DNA of 44,917 nt, taken from positions 1-44,917 of the forward strand of contig JAHZDE010000006.1 in NCBI GenBank assembly GCA_019422525.1, given 5' to 3'. The notes beneath the pieces were generated by a model. It was given only the letters and a program-made list of their open reading frames with translations. It did no database searches and was not told where the DNA came from. Origin of the DNA: Clostridiales bacterium. GTDB taxonomy: Bacteria; Bacillota; Clostridia; Oscillospirales; Acutalibacteraceae. Made by a program: the position numbers and the translations under genes. Shown piece after piece: positions 7,009 through 14,165 of this stretch. How positions within the stretch are numbered: the stretch's first letter is position 1; each line of letters begins with the position of its first letter.

Positions 7009-7890
7009 CTATTCAAATTTTTGGCGCAGTATATAGGAAAATGTTTCCACGTAATAGCCAGAGTTCTCCTTTTTCCAGAACAGGCAATAATTGCGGGCAA
7101 TTTGTTTCTTACCGCGGTACAGCGGGACCCGGCGCAAGGATGCGCCGAAGGCTATGGCCTCGCTGTCACCTTCCACCGGTAAAAAGCCCTGTCCACTGAG
7201 AGCCATCATGCGGGCTTCCTCCAGGGTTTCCGCATATAGGATTTCACTCGGAATCCCGATAACTGTCTGGTAGAATTCCTTCTCGTTGGCCTGCTGTTCC
7301 TGAGAGGCCACCAGAATACAGGGAATGTTTTTCAGTTCCTGGGCCGTGACCGACGGCAAAGCGGCCACGGGATTGCGGGCGGACAGCTCGATATACAGCG
7401 GGCTGGTGGTCAGAATCAGGTTGACATACTCGTCGGAGAAAGCCCGGCGCTGGTCGTTCAGCACCAGGTCCGCTCCGCCGGTGCGCAGCAGCGTGAACAG
7501 CTCCTCGTGGTTGCCGTACAGAAGCCGGACCGAAATGCCGGGGTATCGGGCGGAAAATTCCTCCAGCGCCTGGCGAAATTCCGGGCTGCTGTAGCTGCGA
7601 AGAAAGCCGATCTTCAGAACGGCGTCCTCCCCTCGGGCGATTCTGGCGGATTCACGACAGATCTGTTCGTAATCGGCAACCAAAACCAGACTTTTCTTAT
7701 AAAAATGTTCCCCGGCAGGCGTCAGCACAAATTTCCGGTTTTTCCGCTCCAACAGAGGAAATCCCAGTTCCTTTTCCAACGCCTTGATCTGTTGGGATAT
7801 GGCCGATTGGGAAATATGACATTCTTCTGCCGCCTCGGAAAAGCTGTTGTTGCGCACAACGGATTGAAAATAGCGGATCTGCCGCAGCAA
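7009..7890 (-). CDS. LysR family transcriptional regulator
   Basis: 293 residues. The N-terminal 60 residues are the LysR winged HTH (FSEAAEECHISQSAISQQIKALEKELGFPLLER). The remainder is the periplasmic-binding-like effector domain, with the usual start LKIGFLRSY near residue 94. The start is TTG at 7890 with AGGAGGTGG about 6 bases before it. It sits directly upstream of, and in the same direction as, the flavodoxin and SDR genes and is separated from them by a terminator and a new promoter, so it probably activates that pair in response to an unknown small molecule. The tail after residue 270 is slightly extended compared with the family. Confidence 0.9.
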   Translation of the reverse strand: MLRQIRYFQSVVRNNSFSEAAEECHISQSAISQQIKALEKELGFPLLERKNRKFVLTPAGEHFYKKSLVLVADYEQICRESARIARGEDAVLKIGFLRSYSSPEFRQALEEFSARYPGISVRLLYGNHEELFTLLRTGGADLVLNDQRRAFSDEYVNLILTTSPLYIELSARNPVAALPSVTAQELKNIPCILVASQEQQANEKEFYQTVIGIPSEILYAETLEEARMMALSGQGFLPVEGDSEAIAFGASLRRVPLYRGKKQIARNYCLFWKKENSGYYVETFSYILRQKFE

Positions 7891-7992
7891 AGGCCCACCT
7901 CCTGTTAAAAAATGGTCATATCAAGGCTCTTTCAAAAATGGTGTAGTCGTGGTGTAGTAAGCACCTTTTTGAGCCGCAAAACCATTGGTATG

Positions 7993-8052
7993 TTAGGCTT
8001 TTTCAGGACTTTCCGAGATACTGCCGTGACAAACAAAAAGTGTTTTGATCAT
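7993..8052 (-). pseudogene. 5' stub of a low-molecular-weight protein tyrosine phosphatase gene (copy 2)
   Basis: AAGGAGTTATCAAAAG precedes an ATG, then MIKTLFVCHGSI, followed by unrelated SESPEKA and a stop. It matches copy 1 (4082-4135) through codon 12, both in protein and in most bases, including the leader upstream of the ATG, and diverges at the same point. The catalytic loop is broken, so no phosphatase is made. Confidence 0.55.
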
Positions 8053-8103
8053 CTTTTGATAACTCCTTATAAATCCTGTATTTCTTTTCCACACTTCTCC
8101 GTA

Positions 8104-8649
8104 TTATTCCATACAAAGAAATTCCTTTTGCCATTCTGGATAATGATTATAAAACCGTACAAACCTTTCGTCAACAATGCATCTGTACAAGGTATAAGGA
8201 AGCATGTTATCATACTCTCCCCATGCGCAAAAACGGAATGACCAAAACAACAGCTCGTCCGGGTCCTCCGTTTTTTGAATCTCACGGAAAAGCTGCATCA
8301 TCCGAACATCCATGCCGGTTGACTCTGAGAAAAGATAGTTTTTCCAAATATAATGGAATATGTTTTGAATCTGAGCCGCCGTCAGCTGTGCGCCATTTTC
8401 CAGTGTGGCCGTATACCCGTACAGGGCCTTTCCATTGGCAAAATTCCGGGTGCGTTCCTGTTCAAACAGCTTTTCCGGCGTGGTAATTCCTTGTACTGCG
8501 CTTTCCTCGTCCAGAAAGAGGCAGACCAAGTCCGCGATTTTTTTATCATAGTGTTTGAGGCAGTCGGATTCCAGCGGCCCGATTTTTTCTTTTGGCAGCG
8601 GATATTCTTCCATGCCGGAATACGTTTTTCGCTTTATCGTAACATGCAT
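8104..8649 (-). CDS. Hypothetical protein
   Basis: 181 residues from the ATG at 8649 (MHVTIKRKTYSG). The frame stays open to 8769, but the upstream part contains a promoter-like TATGAT and reads less like protein. No strong ribosome site is visible before 8649, so the start is uncertain. I do not recognise the family. It is soluble, without signal peptide or membrane helix, and rich in aromatic residues, for example NIFHYIWKNYLFSE, LLFWSFRFCAWGEYDNMLPYTLY and RFYNHYPEWQKEF. Codon use and length favour a real gene. It is alone on the minus strand beside a phosphatase stub, in an accessory-looking region. Confidence 0.55.
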   Translation of the reverse strand: MHVTIKRKTYSGMEEYPLPKEKIGPLESDCLKHYDKKIADLVCLFLDEESAVQGITTPEKLFEQERTRNFANGKALYGYTATLENGAQLTAAQIQNIFHYIWKNYLFSESTGMDVRMMQLFREIQKTEDPDELLFWSFRFCAWGEYDNMLPYTLYRCIVDERFVRFYNHYPEWQKEFLCME

Positions 8650-8838
8650 ATGGTTCAGCTCGCTTATGAAAACTTCTGATTCCGAAATGACAGCTGCAGA
8701 CAGGGCTCCTGCGAACCCTGATACCGGCAGAATGGGGAGACGGGGTCCCGTGTGTTTATCATAACACAAGTTTGGATTTCCGCATAGCTTTCCATGAAAA
8801 ATAGATGTATGGGAAACACAGGTACGCTCCTAAATTCC

Positions 8839-8867
8839 TTGACAACGAATGGAGGAAAATGTACTAT
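8839..8867 (+). promoter_or_regulatory. Sigma-A promoter of the 108-residue protein gene
   Basis: TTGACA (8839-8844), 17-base spacer, TACTAT (8862-8867), about 65 bases before the ATG at 8931. Confidence 0.75.
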
Positions 8868-8930
8868 TTCCAAACATTTAGAATTGTGATAAGATAGAAA
8901 AAAGCATGATGATATAGGAGGGGGACTATT

Positions 8931-9257
8931 ATGAAATGGAAGTTAGTGGGTACAAGGGGGAACTTCCCAATTGAACTATCACCAGAAGAAATAGATAATC
9001 TGATTCAAAACCCAAATGACAGTTTTTTTGAAATACAACTGACCGGGTATTTGTATAACGAATACGGAAATGTATGTGGATTACAAGGTCGTGCTGATGC
9101 AGGCAAGGGGTATGGATTTGACAATGGCTGGAAAGAATTCGCGCTGCAAGCAGGGGAAACCTATACTTTTGAACATGAGTTTACATCCGTTGATGGCCCT
9201 TCAGATTGGTCGGATGATTCCTTTACGGTTACCATACAATTGGTAGAATCCGAGTAA
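8931..9257 (+). CDS. Hypothetical small acidic protein
   Basis: 108 residues with TAGGAGGGGGA 6 bases before the ATG and a consensus promoter, so expression is likely. The protein is acidic and predicted to be mostly beta strands: IQLTGYLYNEYGNVCGLQ, then YTFEHEFTSVDGPSDW and FTVTIQLVESE. It has no signal peptide or membrane helix. The strand pattern is reminiscent of small immunoglobulin-like or immunity-type folds, but no family is recognised. It stands alone between oppositely oriented genes. Confidence 0.65.
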   Translation: MKWKLVGTRGNFPIELSPEEIDNLIQNPNDSFFEIQLTGYLYNEYGNVCGLQGRADAGKGYGFDNGWKEFALQAGETYTFEHEFTSVDGPSDWSDDSFTVTIQLVESE

Positions 9258-9370
9258 CCAGCCGATAAGTTTCCCTGCACAGACAGAAAAGTTTTCGGCC
9301 TGTCATCCTGTCGGGCTGGTGATCATATATGTATTATGTTTTTTGTCTCGCCCCATAGTTTTGAAAGTAA

Positions 9371-9414
9371 AAAAGGGAGATGGTTCTGCACATTTTGCAG
9401 CCCATCTCCCTTTT
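9371..9414 (-). terminator. Intrinsic terminator of the ADH-YkvI operon
   Basis: Stem 9371-9383 with 9402-9414 and a further inner stem CTGCA/TGCAG, then T-rich sequence on the minus strand. It lies directly after the YkvI stop. Confidence 0.85.
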
Positions 9415-9422
9415 CTGTATGT

Positions 9423-10556
9423 TTATTTGGTATCCATTCTTGTTGCAATCATATGGATAATATACGGAATCAAAATCACCGGGATTGCCAGATAAGCAAT
9501 TCCGCTGTAGGCTTTCTGAATCAGGTTCAGCAAACCGAACTGGGCGATTCCAAAATCCACCACGCAGCAGGCAAGGGCCGCAATGACTTCTTTTTTGGTA
9601 ATGTGAAATCTTGCTTTCTCTTTCTTTCCTTCGTCCTCTTTTGATTCCCCACAAATCCGCTTTACCATGGCTGCCACCATATTCACCGCCGTGGATACCG
9701 CTCCCAGAATAATCAGAATGGAAATCAGCGGCGTCATAAAGGAAGCACCCACTCCGTTTTGTACCATAAACAGTGTGGGTACGCTCTGCCCGGCAGCGTC
9801 GGGATTGGTGTAAACCGTCATCAGGCCCAGTACGACCATTACCATCATCAGAGAGTTGACCACAAAACCCACGCCCATACTTTTCACCGCGTCGCCTGGG
9901 GTCTTAAACGATTTTCCATGCTGTACAAACACCGCAATATTCGAGAGCTGGAAGGTGCCATATAGAAAAGCGGAATACAGGGCGTCCCCCAGAGACAGCT
10001 GCGCCGTGTTCATGCTGTTTACTGCATCGGTAATGCCGGAAAAGTTGGAAATAATATTGGGAACATACACAACAATCAACCCGGCGATAATACAAATGGA
10101 CAATACCGAAGCCACTTTCCGCACCAGGTCTGTTCCAAAAATAGCCACCACAAAGATAAAAACTCCGATTAGGACAGTGCACAACAGATATGGGATTCCC
10201 GTCAGTTCACTTAATGTAGCGCCTCCCGTTGCAAAGGCCACCGCCGGAGCTACACACATGACACAGATATACAGCACCTCGAAGAGATTGGAAAACACCG
10301 GTGCAAATTTCCCGTAAAATGCATTATTGTAGGAACGGTAATCGTACACCTGATGTTTTCTTGCAAACCGAAGGCTATAGGCAAAAAACACCATATTATA
10401 CAGCATAGCCAGCACCGGCATAATCAGGCACCAGGCGCCATATCTGACAAAATAACTGTAAATCTGCGCGCCGGAAGCAAAACCGCCTCCAAAATGTGTG
10501 GTAAACCACACGAAAGATACTCCCAGAATGGCGGCCCCCGTCTTAGCCTTCTTCAT
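9423..10556 (-). CDS. YkvI-like membrane transporter
   Basis: 377 residues with about ten hydrophobic helices. The first helix has VWFTTHFGGGFASGAQI, a broken helix with GG and small residues as in LeuT-fold (APC superfamily) transporters, and the family is that of the uncharacterised Bacillus membrane protein YkvI. An amphipathic charged loop (KRICGESKEDEGKKEKARFH) precedes the last two helices. It probably imports an amino acid or other small amine. The start overlaps the end of the alcohol dehydrogenase gene by 14 bases, so the two are translationally linked and share the T-box leader at 11685-11962. The T-box makes amino-acid transport the best guess. Confidence 0.8.
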   Translation of the reverse strand: MKKAKTGAAILGVSFVWFTTHFGGGFASGAQIYSYFVRYGAWCLIMPVLAMLYNMVFFAYSLRFARKHQVYDYRSYNNAFYGKFAPVFSNLFEVLYICVMCVAPAVAFATGGATLSELTGIPYLLCTVLIGVFIFVVAIFGTDLVRKVASVLSICIIAGLIVVYVPNIISNFSGITDAVNSMNTAQLSLGDALYSAFLYGTFQLSNIAVFVQHGKSFKTPGDAVKSMGVGFVVNSLMMVMVVLGLMTVYTNPDAAGQSVPTLFMVQNGVGASFMTPLISILIILGAVSTAVNMVAAMVKRICGESKEDEGKKEKARFHITKKEVIAALACCVVDFGIAQFGLLNLIQKAYSGIAYLAIPVILIPYIIHMIATRMDTK

Positions 10557-11652
10557 GGTCTTTTCTCACCCTTTCTTTTAACTGATTCATCGCTTCTTCC
10601 AGCATTTCTTTTGTAACACGATACGGATAATGGGCGATGTCCGACATGTCCGGAATCCGCTCCATACATTCCTTCCACTGTTCTTCCGTAATTTCGATGT
10701 CTTCCAACGAAACGGGAAGCCCTACCGAACGGTTCAGTTGATAGATTTTTTCAAACTCTTCCAACTGGCGGTCCACCAAAAGGGCAAGGAGCACTCCAAA
10801 CCCCACTACCTCCCCGTGAAGATGCTTTTCTTCAATGACAGGGTAAGACGTCATAGCATAAAATATTGCATGTGCCAAACCGCTGTTGTAGTCCGGCGTA
10901 AAGTCCTTGGTCAGAAAAATCGAGGCGATTCCCGTTGTCACCACAATAGCCAGAACCACCTGCTCCACATCATAGGTGCAAAGCCCTTTTTTGTGGTCCT
11001 CCAATGCTTTTCTGCCGTAATCGATGAGCGGGTCCCGGCACATGACGCTGACCGCCACGCCAAGGGAGGTAAAATGTTCCAGCCGTTCCCCTCTGGAGGA
11101 AATCATGGCTTCATAATATTTGGCATAGGTATCGCCAATACCGGCCCACATATACTGGCTTGGGGCCTTTGCGATAATCTCCGTATCAATAAACGAATGC
11201 ATAACCGGACGGATGAAAAAGTGAGGCTTCAAAAAAGTGCCGTCTTCATTGTACATAATGGAAACAGACGTACAGGCCGCACAGTTGGACGCAATGGTGG
11301 GAAATGCAAAAACCGGTTTGTCGTCTGTAATGCACAGGCATTTGACCGTATCCAGCGCTTTTCCGCCGCCTACGCCAAACACCATGTCCGCTTCCTGATA
11401 TACCGGCATCTGCCGCAGTTTCTCAACGGTATCATAGGTACAGTTTTCTCCGTAAATCTCTTTCCCGATGATTTTCAGCTTTGTCTGTTTCACATAGGTT
11501 TCGATTTTGTCATAGGCGGCTGCCAGCGCTTTTCTTCCTCCAATCACCAGCACCTTTTCTCCGTAAGATTCGCATACCGGCCCGATTTTGTCGTAAATGT
11601 GATCCCCAATAGAATAATTGGGAAGATGTACCTCATAATTTTCCAGTTTCAT
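10543..11652 (-). CDS. Iron-containing alcohol dehydrogenase family protein (GldA-like)
   Basis: 369 residues, normal for group III (iron/zinc) alcohol dehydrogenases of the glycerol dehydrogenase branch. It has the NAD loop GGGKALDT at 95-102 and metal ligands Asp174 (GIGDTYAKYYE), His261 (SGLAHAIFY) and His279 (HLHGEVVGFG). The exact alcohol is unknown; the family is also related to 3-dehydroquinate synthase. AAAGGAGAGAAAG precedes the ATG. It is the first gene of a two-gene operon with the YkvI-like transporter, behind a T-box, so its expression should rise when one aminoacyl-tRNA is undercharged. That is an unusual setting for this enzyme and hints at a role in metabolism of an amino acid or its precursor. 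Confidence 0.85.
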   Translation of the reverse strand: MKLENYEVHLPNYSIGDHIYDKIGPVCESYGEKVLVIGGRKALAAAYDKIETYVKQTKLKIIGKEIYGENCTYDTVEKLRQMPVYQEADMVFGVGGGKALDTVKCLCITDDKPVFAFPTIASNCAACTSVSIMYNEDGTFLKPHFFIRPVMHSFIDTEIIAKAPSQYMWAGIGDTYAKYYEAMISSRGERLEHFTSLGVAVSVMCRDPLIDYGRKALEDHKKGLCTYDVEQVVLAIVVTTGIASIFLTKDFTPDYNSGLAHAIFYAMTSYPVIEEKHLHGEVVGFGVLLALLVDRQLEEFEKIYQLNRSVGLPVSLEDIEITEEQWKECMERIPDMSDIAHYPYRVTKEMLEEAMNQLKERVRKDHEEG

Positions 11653-11684
11653 TTACTTTCTCTCCTTTCTCTGCTTTCCTCCAC

Positions 11685-11962
11685 AAAAGAAAAAGCCCTT
11701 GTCCCTGCCATTTTTTGCAGGGACAAGAGCTGTTGATAAACTCCTGCGGTACCACCCGGCTTGATACAGTTCACTGTATCCTCTCATGCACACAAAAATG
11801 TATGCTTTCTTTGATAACGGAGTCTGCTCTCCGGCTCGCCTACTTGATGTTTCAACTCGCCCTCGAAAGCCCATTCGCTCCAGCTCCGTCATACCGCGCT
11901 CTCACCTTCCGCGGCTCTCTGGAAAGCATCACTGAAGTTACTTGCTCTTCCTCATTGGTTTG
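11685..11962 (-). promoter_or_regulatory. T-box riboswitch leader
   Basis: On the minus strand: stem I with AGTA (11936 region), an AGAGAGC bulge and GGTGAGAGC; the specifier loop near 11875-11868; the T-box core GGGTGGTACCGC (11757-11746); and a strong terminator, stem 11694-11707 with 11718-11731, followed by T-rich sequence. The specifier reads GAA then TGG (11873-11871), which would mean tryptophan; counting as in glyQS leaders would give GGG (glycine). The T-box UGGU pairs best with a tRNA whose discriminator base is A, so the identity stays open. It controls the alcohol dehydrogenase and YkvI-like genes. Confidence 0.93.
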
Positions 11963-11967
11963 TTATC

Positions 11968-11996
11968 ACTTTACCACTTAAAAGTACAATTGTCAA
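11968..11996 (-). promoter_or_regulatory. Sigma-A promoter of the T-box operon
   Basis: TTGACA (11996-11991), 17-base spacer, TAAAGT (11973-11968) on the minus strand, just before the T-box leader. Confidence 0.8.
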
Positions 11997-12137
11997 TTCT
12001 TTTCTGTTAGATTTTATTCAAAACGGATAGCTGTTTTGTACCCGTCTCCACGAAGCATTTTATTCTCTCTTTCTCCAGGCTGGCAGACATATAGTAGGCC
12101 CCTCTTCACTCATCAAACAGAAAAAACTGTGATTTCT

Positions 12138-12776
12138 TTACAATAGGGTACGGTACATCAAAGCCGCATGGTTCATTACCCCTTTATATGCCTTTGAGGA
12201 GTCACCTTCCAAAACTGCGTCCAAAATCACCTGATGGCACTGGCAAATATCCTTTCGGGAAATTCTTCCTGTCATTTGCTGCAGCTCCGGATGATTGAAG
12301 AACCCCATAGGGGAATTTTGCAGACTGCTGAAATACGGGTCCCCTAAGGATTCCAAAAGTTCCCGATGAAACTGCTGATCCATAGAAAAGAATTTTTCAA
12401 ACTCTTGGTCAGAATCAGCCAATTCCCACATGCCAGCAACAATTTCCCGCATTCTATGGAGACACCCCTGCTGGCTATCCGCCTCCCGGTTTTCGGCCAG
12501 GCTGGCGGCACAATACCCTTCAATTGCGGTGCTAAAATGGTAATGTTGAGTCAGTTCCTCCGTCGACATCTGATGCAGTCGGATTCCCCTGCTGGGAAGG
12601 ACATCAATCCGTTTTTCATCTGCCAGCTTCTGGATCGCGTCCCGCACTGGGGTTCTGGACATTTCCAGATTTTTTGACAGGGCGTTTAGGGAATAGGTTT
12701 CCCCATATTGCAGTTTGCCCTCATTAATGAGTTGAATCAGTTTATCATATGCTTGGTCCTTCAATAAAAAAGACAT
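12138..12776 (-). CDS. GntR family transcriptional regulator (FadR type)
   Basis: 212 residues. The N-terminal winged helix (LSKNLEMSRTPVRDAIQKLADEKRIDVLPSRGIRL, about residues 35-70) is the GntR signature with the RTPVR turn. The C-terminal part is the all-helical FCD effector domain, with LDAVLEGDSSKAYKGVMNHAA near the end, where metal-binding His residues usually sit. I chose the ATG at 12776, preceded by GGGGGATAG; an ATG five codons upstream has no ribosome site. It lies on the same strand as, and before, the T-box operon, with the T-box promoter between them. It may regulate that operon or the aldo/keto reductase behind it. The ligand, often a carboxylate, is unknown. Confidence 0.88.
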   Translation of the reverse strand: MSFLLKDQAYDKLIQLINEGKLQYGETYSLNALSKNLEMSRTPVRDAIQKLADEKRIDVLPSRGIRLHQMSTEELTQHYHFSTAIEGYCAASLAENREADSQQGCLHRMREIVAGMWELADSDQEFEKFFSMDQQFHRELLESLGDPYFSSLQNSPMGFFNHPELQQMTGRISRKDICQCHQVILDAVLEGDSSKAYKGVMNHAALMYRTLL

Positions 12777-12844
12777 GGAACTATCCCCCATACTGACGCT
12801 TTGGTTTTTCCATTTGATTATATCTCAACACCATCTAAAAAACA

Positions 12845-12875
12845 AGAAGGCGGCCACCTTCCAGCGCCGCCTTCT
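12845..12875 (-). terminator. Intrinsic terminator of the aldo/keto reductase gene
   Basis: Perfect 10-bp stem 12845-12854 with 12866-12875, then TTGTTTTTT on the minus strand. Confidence 0.85.
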
Positions 12876-12906
12876 ATATCATGAGAAAAGGGTCAATTCT
12901 CCATCA

Positions 12907-13938
12907 TCAGTCGTATCCCCAGCTCTTCTTGCCAGGCTCGTATCCTTCCTCTTTCAATACCTTCTTCAATTTGACCACGCAGTCCTCATCCCATTCGGTA
13001 TACAGGTCACATTTATCGATACTGGCGTTAATTTCCGCCATTTCTTCAGGAGAGAGCTGGATTTTGGCTACGTCCAAGTTTTCCCGGATCATCTTTTCAT
13101 TCATCATTCCGGGGATGGGGACGATGTTCTCTCCCATATGCATCAGCCAGGCAATGGCCATCTGGGCATAGGTGCAGCCTTTTTTCTTGGACATCTTATC
13201 CAGGATTTCCAGAAGGGGCTGGTTTTTCCTGATAGCCTCGTCGCTATACCGTTTGGAAAAACGTTTTGCGTCATCACCGGTATAGGTCTGGCCGGGCTTG
13301 ATAGTGCCGGTGAGGAAGCCGCCTGCCAAAGGCATATAGGGCACCAGGCCAATGCCAAACTGCTTACAGGTTTCCAGAACGCCGTCCTTTTCAGGGGAGC
13401 GCTCCAGCATAGAGTACTCGTTCTGAATGGCGGAAACAGGGGTGACAGCGTTGGCGATTTTAATTTGCTCGGCACTTACACGGGACATACCCCAAGCGCG
13501 GATTTTGCCTTTTTTGATAAAATCCCCCATATAACCGGCTACTTCTTCCAGAGGTACGTCGTCGGTAACCCGGTGCATGTAATACAGGTCCAGATAATCG
13601 GTGTCCAGCCGCTTCAACGAATCGTCCAGCCGGCTTTCAATCTGCTCCTTTACCGTACCCTTGGTGGGATCTGTAACAGGGCGCAGCTCCGGGTTGTATT
13701 TGGAGGACAAACACACCTCATGACGGATAGGCTTCAGGGCTTCTCCTACCAAAATTTCGTTGTGGCCGTCGGCATAAGCGTCGGCAGTGTCATACAGGGT
13801 TACCCCCAGTTCATGGGCGAGGCGCATCAGCCGGATACTCTCCTGACGGGGAGGAGGGTTGCCATGTCCATGTGAAAAGGGCATACATCCCATGCCGATT
13901 TCCGAAACAATCAGGGATCCCATTTTCCTTGTTTTCAT
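12907..13938 (-). CDS. Aldo/keto reductase
   Basis: 343 residues, an NADPH-dependent (beta/alpha)8-barrel reductase of the AKR11-13 kind (YhdN/IolS-like). The catalytic tetrad is complete: Asp50, Tyr55 (YDTADAY), Lys80 (LSSKYN) and His122 (YYMHRV). The C-terminal PIPGMMNEKMIRENL contains the NADP-binding loop. The physiological substrate is unknown. AAGGAGATAT precedes the ATG. It is a single gene with its own promoter and terminator; the palindrome at 13973-13994 lies between promoter and start and indicates control by a dimeric repressor. The last 20 residues (KVLKEEGYEPGKKSWGYD) are an extension typical of gut Firmicutes members. Confidence 0.92.
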   Translation of the reverse strand: MKTRKMGSLIVSEIGMGCMPFSHGHGNPPPRQESIRLMRLAHELGVTLYDTADAYADGHNEILVGEALKPIRHEVCLSSKYNPELRPVTDPTKGTVKEQIESRLDDSLKRLDTDYLDLYYMHRVTDDVPLEEVAGYMGDFIKKGKIRAWGMSRVSAEQIKIANAVTPVSAIQNEYSMLERSPEKDGVLETCKQFGIGLVPYMPLAGGFLTGTIKPGQTYTGDDAKRFSKRYSDEAIRKNQPLLEILDKMSKKKGCTYAQMAIAWLMHMGENIVPIPGMMNEKMIRENLDVAKIQLSPEEMAEINASIDKCDLYTEWDEDCVVKLKKVLKEEGYEPGKKSWGYD

Positions 13939-13972
13939 AGCAGATATCTCCTTTAAGAAAGAATGTTATTTT

Positions 13973-13994
13973 GTATACCGGTATACCGGTGTAT
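13973..13994. promoter_or_regulatory. Palindromic operator of the aldo/keto reductase gene
   Basis: Two overlapping perfect 14-bp palindromes, GTATACCGGTATAC (13973-13986) and ACCGGTATACCGGT (13977-13990), which together form a near-perfect element of about 20 bp. It begins about 10 bases downstream of the -10, around the transcription start, a repressor position (TetR-like or similar). Confidence 0.65.
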
Positions 13995-14005
13995 TTGCTG
14001 AAACA

Positions 14006-14034
14006 AGAATAACACAGCGCTTAAAGGTTGTCAA
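14006..14034 (-). promoter_or_regulatory. Sigma-A promoter of the aldo/keto reductase gene
   Basis: TTGACA (14034-14029), 17-base spacer, TATTCT (14011-14006) on the minus strand. Confidence 0.75.
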
Positions 14035-14108
14035 TATGTTTTTGTATTTTTGTTTATGATTTATATTTTCTGTGCTTTTGTCAGGGAGCAAATATCTTTT
14101 TAAAAGGA

Positions 14109-14148
14109 AAAACGACCCCCTATCTCCATTGTGATGAAGATAGGGGGT
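14109..14148 (-). terminator. Intrinsic terminator of the YfhO gene
   Basis: Stem of about 14 bp, 14115-14129 with 14134-14148, then CGTTTTTCC on the minus strand. It lies just past the YfhO stop. Confidence 0.85.
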
Positions 14149-14165
14149 GACTACTTTCCTAAAAC

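Noticed and set aside
12775..13875. Long plus-strand frame over the aldo/keto reductase gene
   Set aside because: Antisense to an enzyme with a complete catalytic tetrad; composition is unlike a protein and no ribosome site precedes it.
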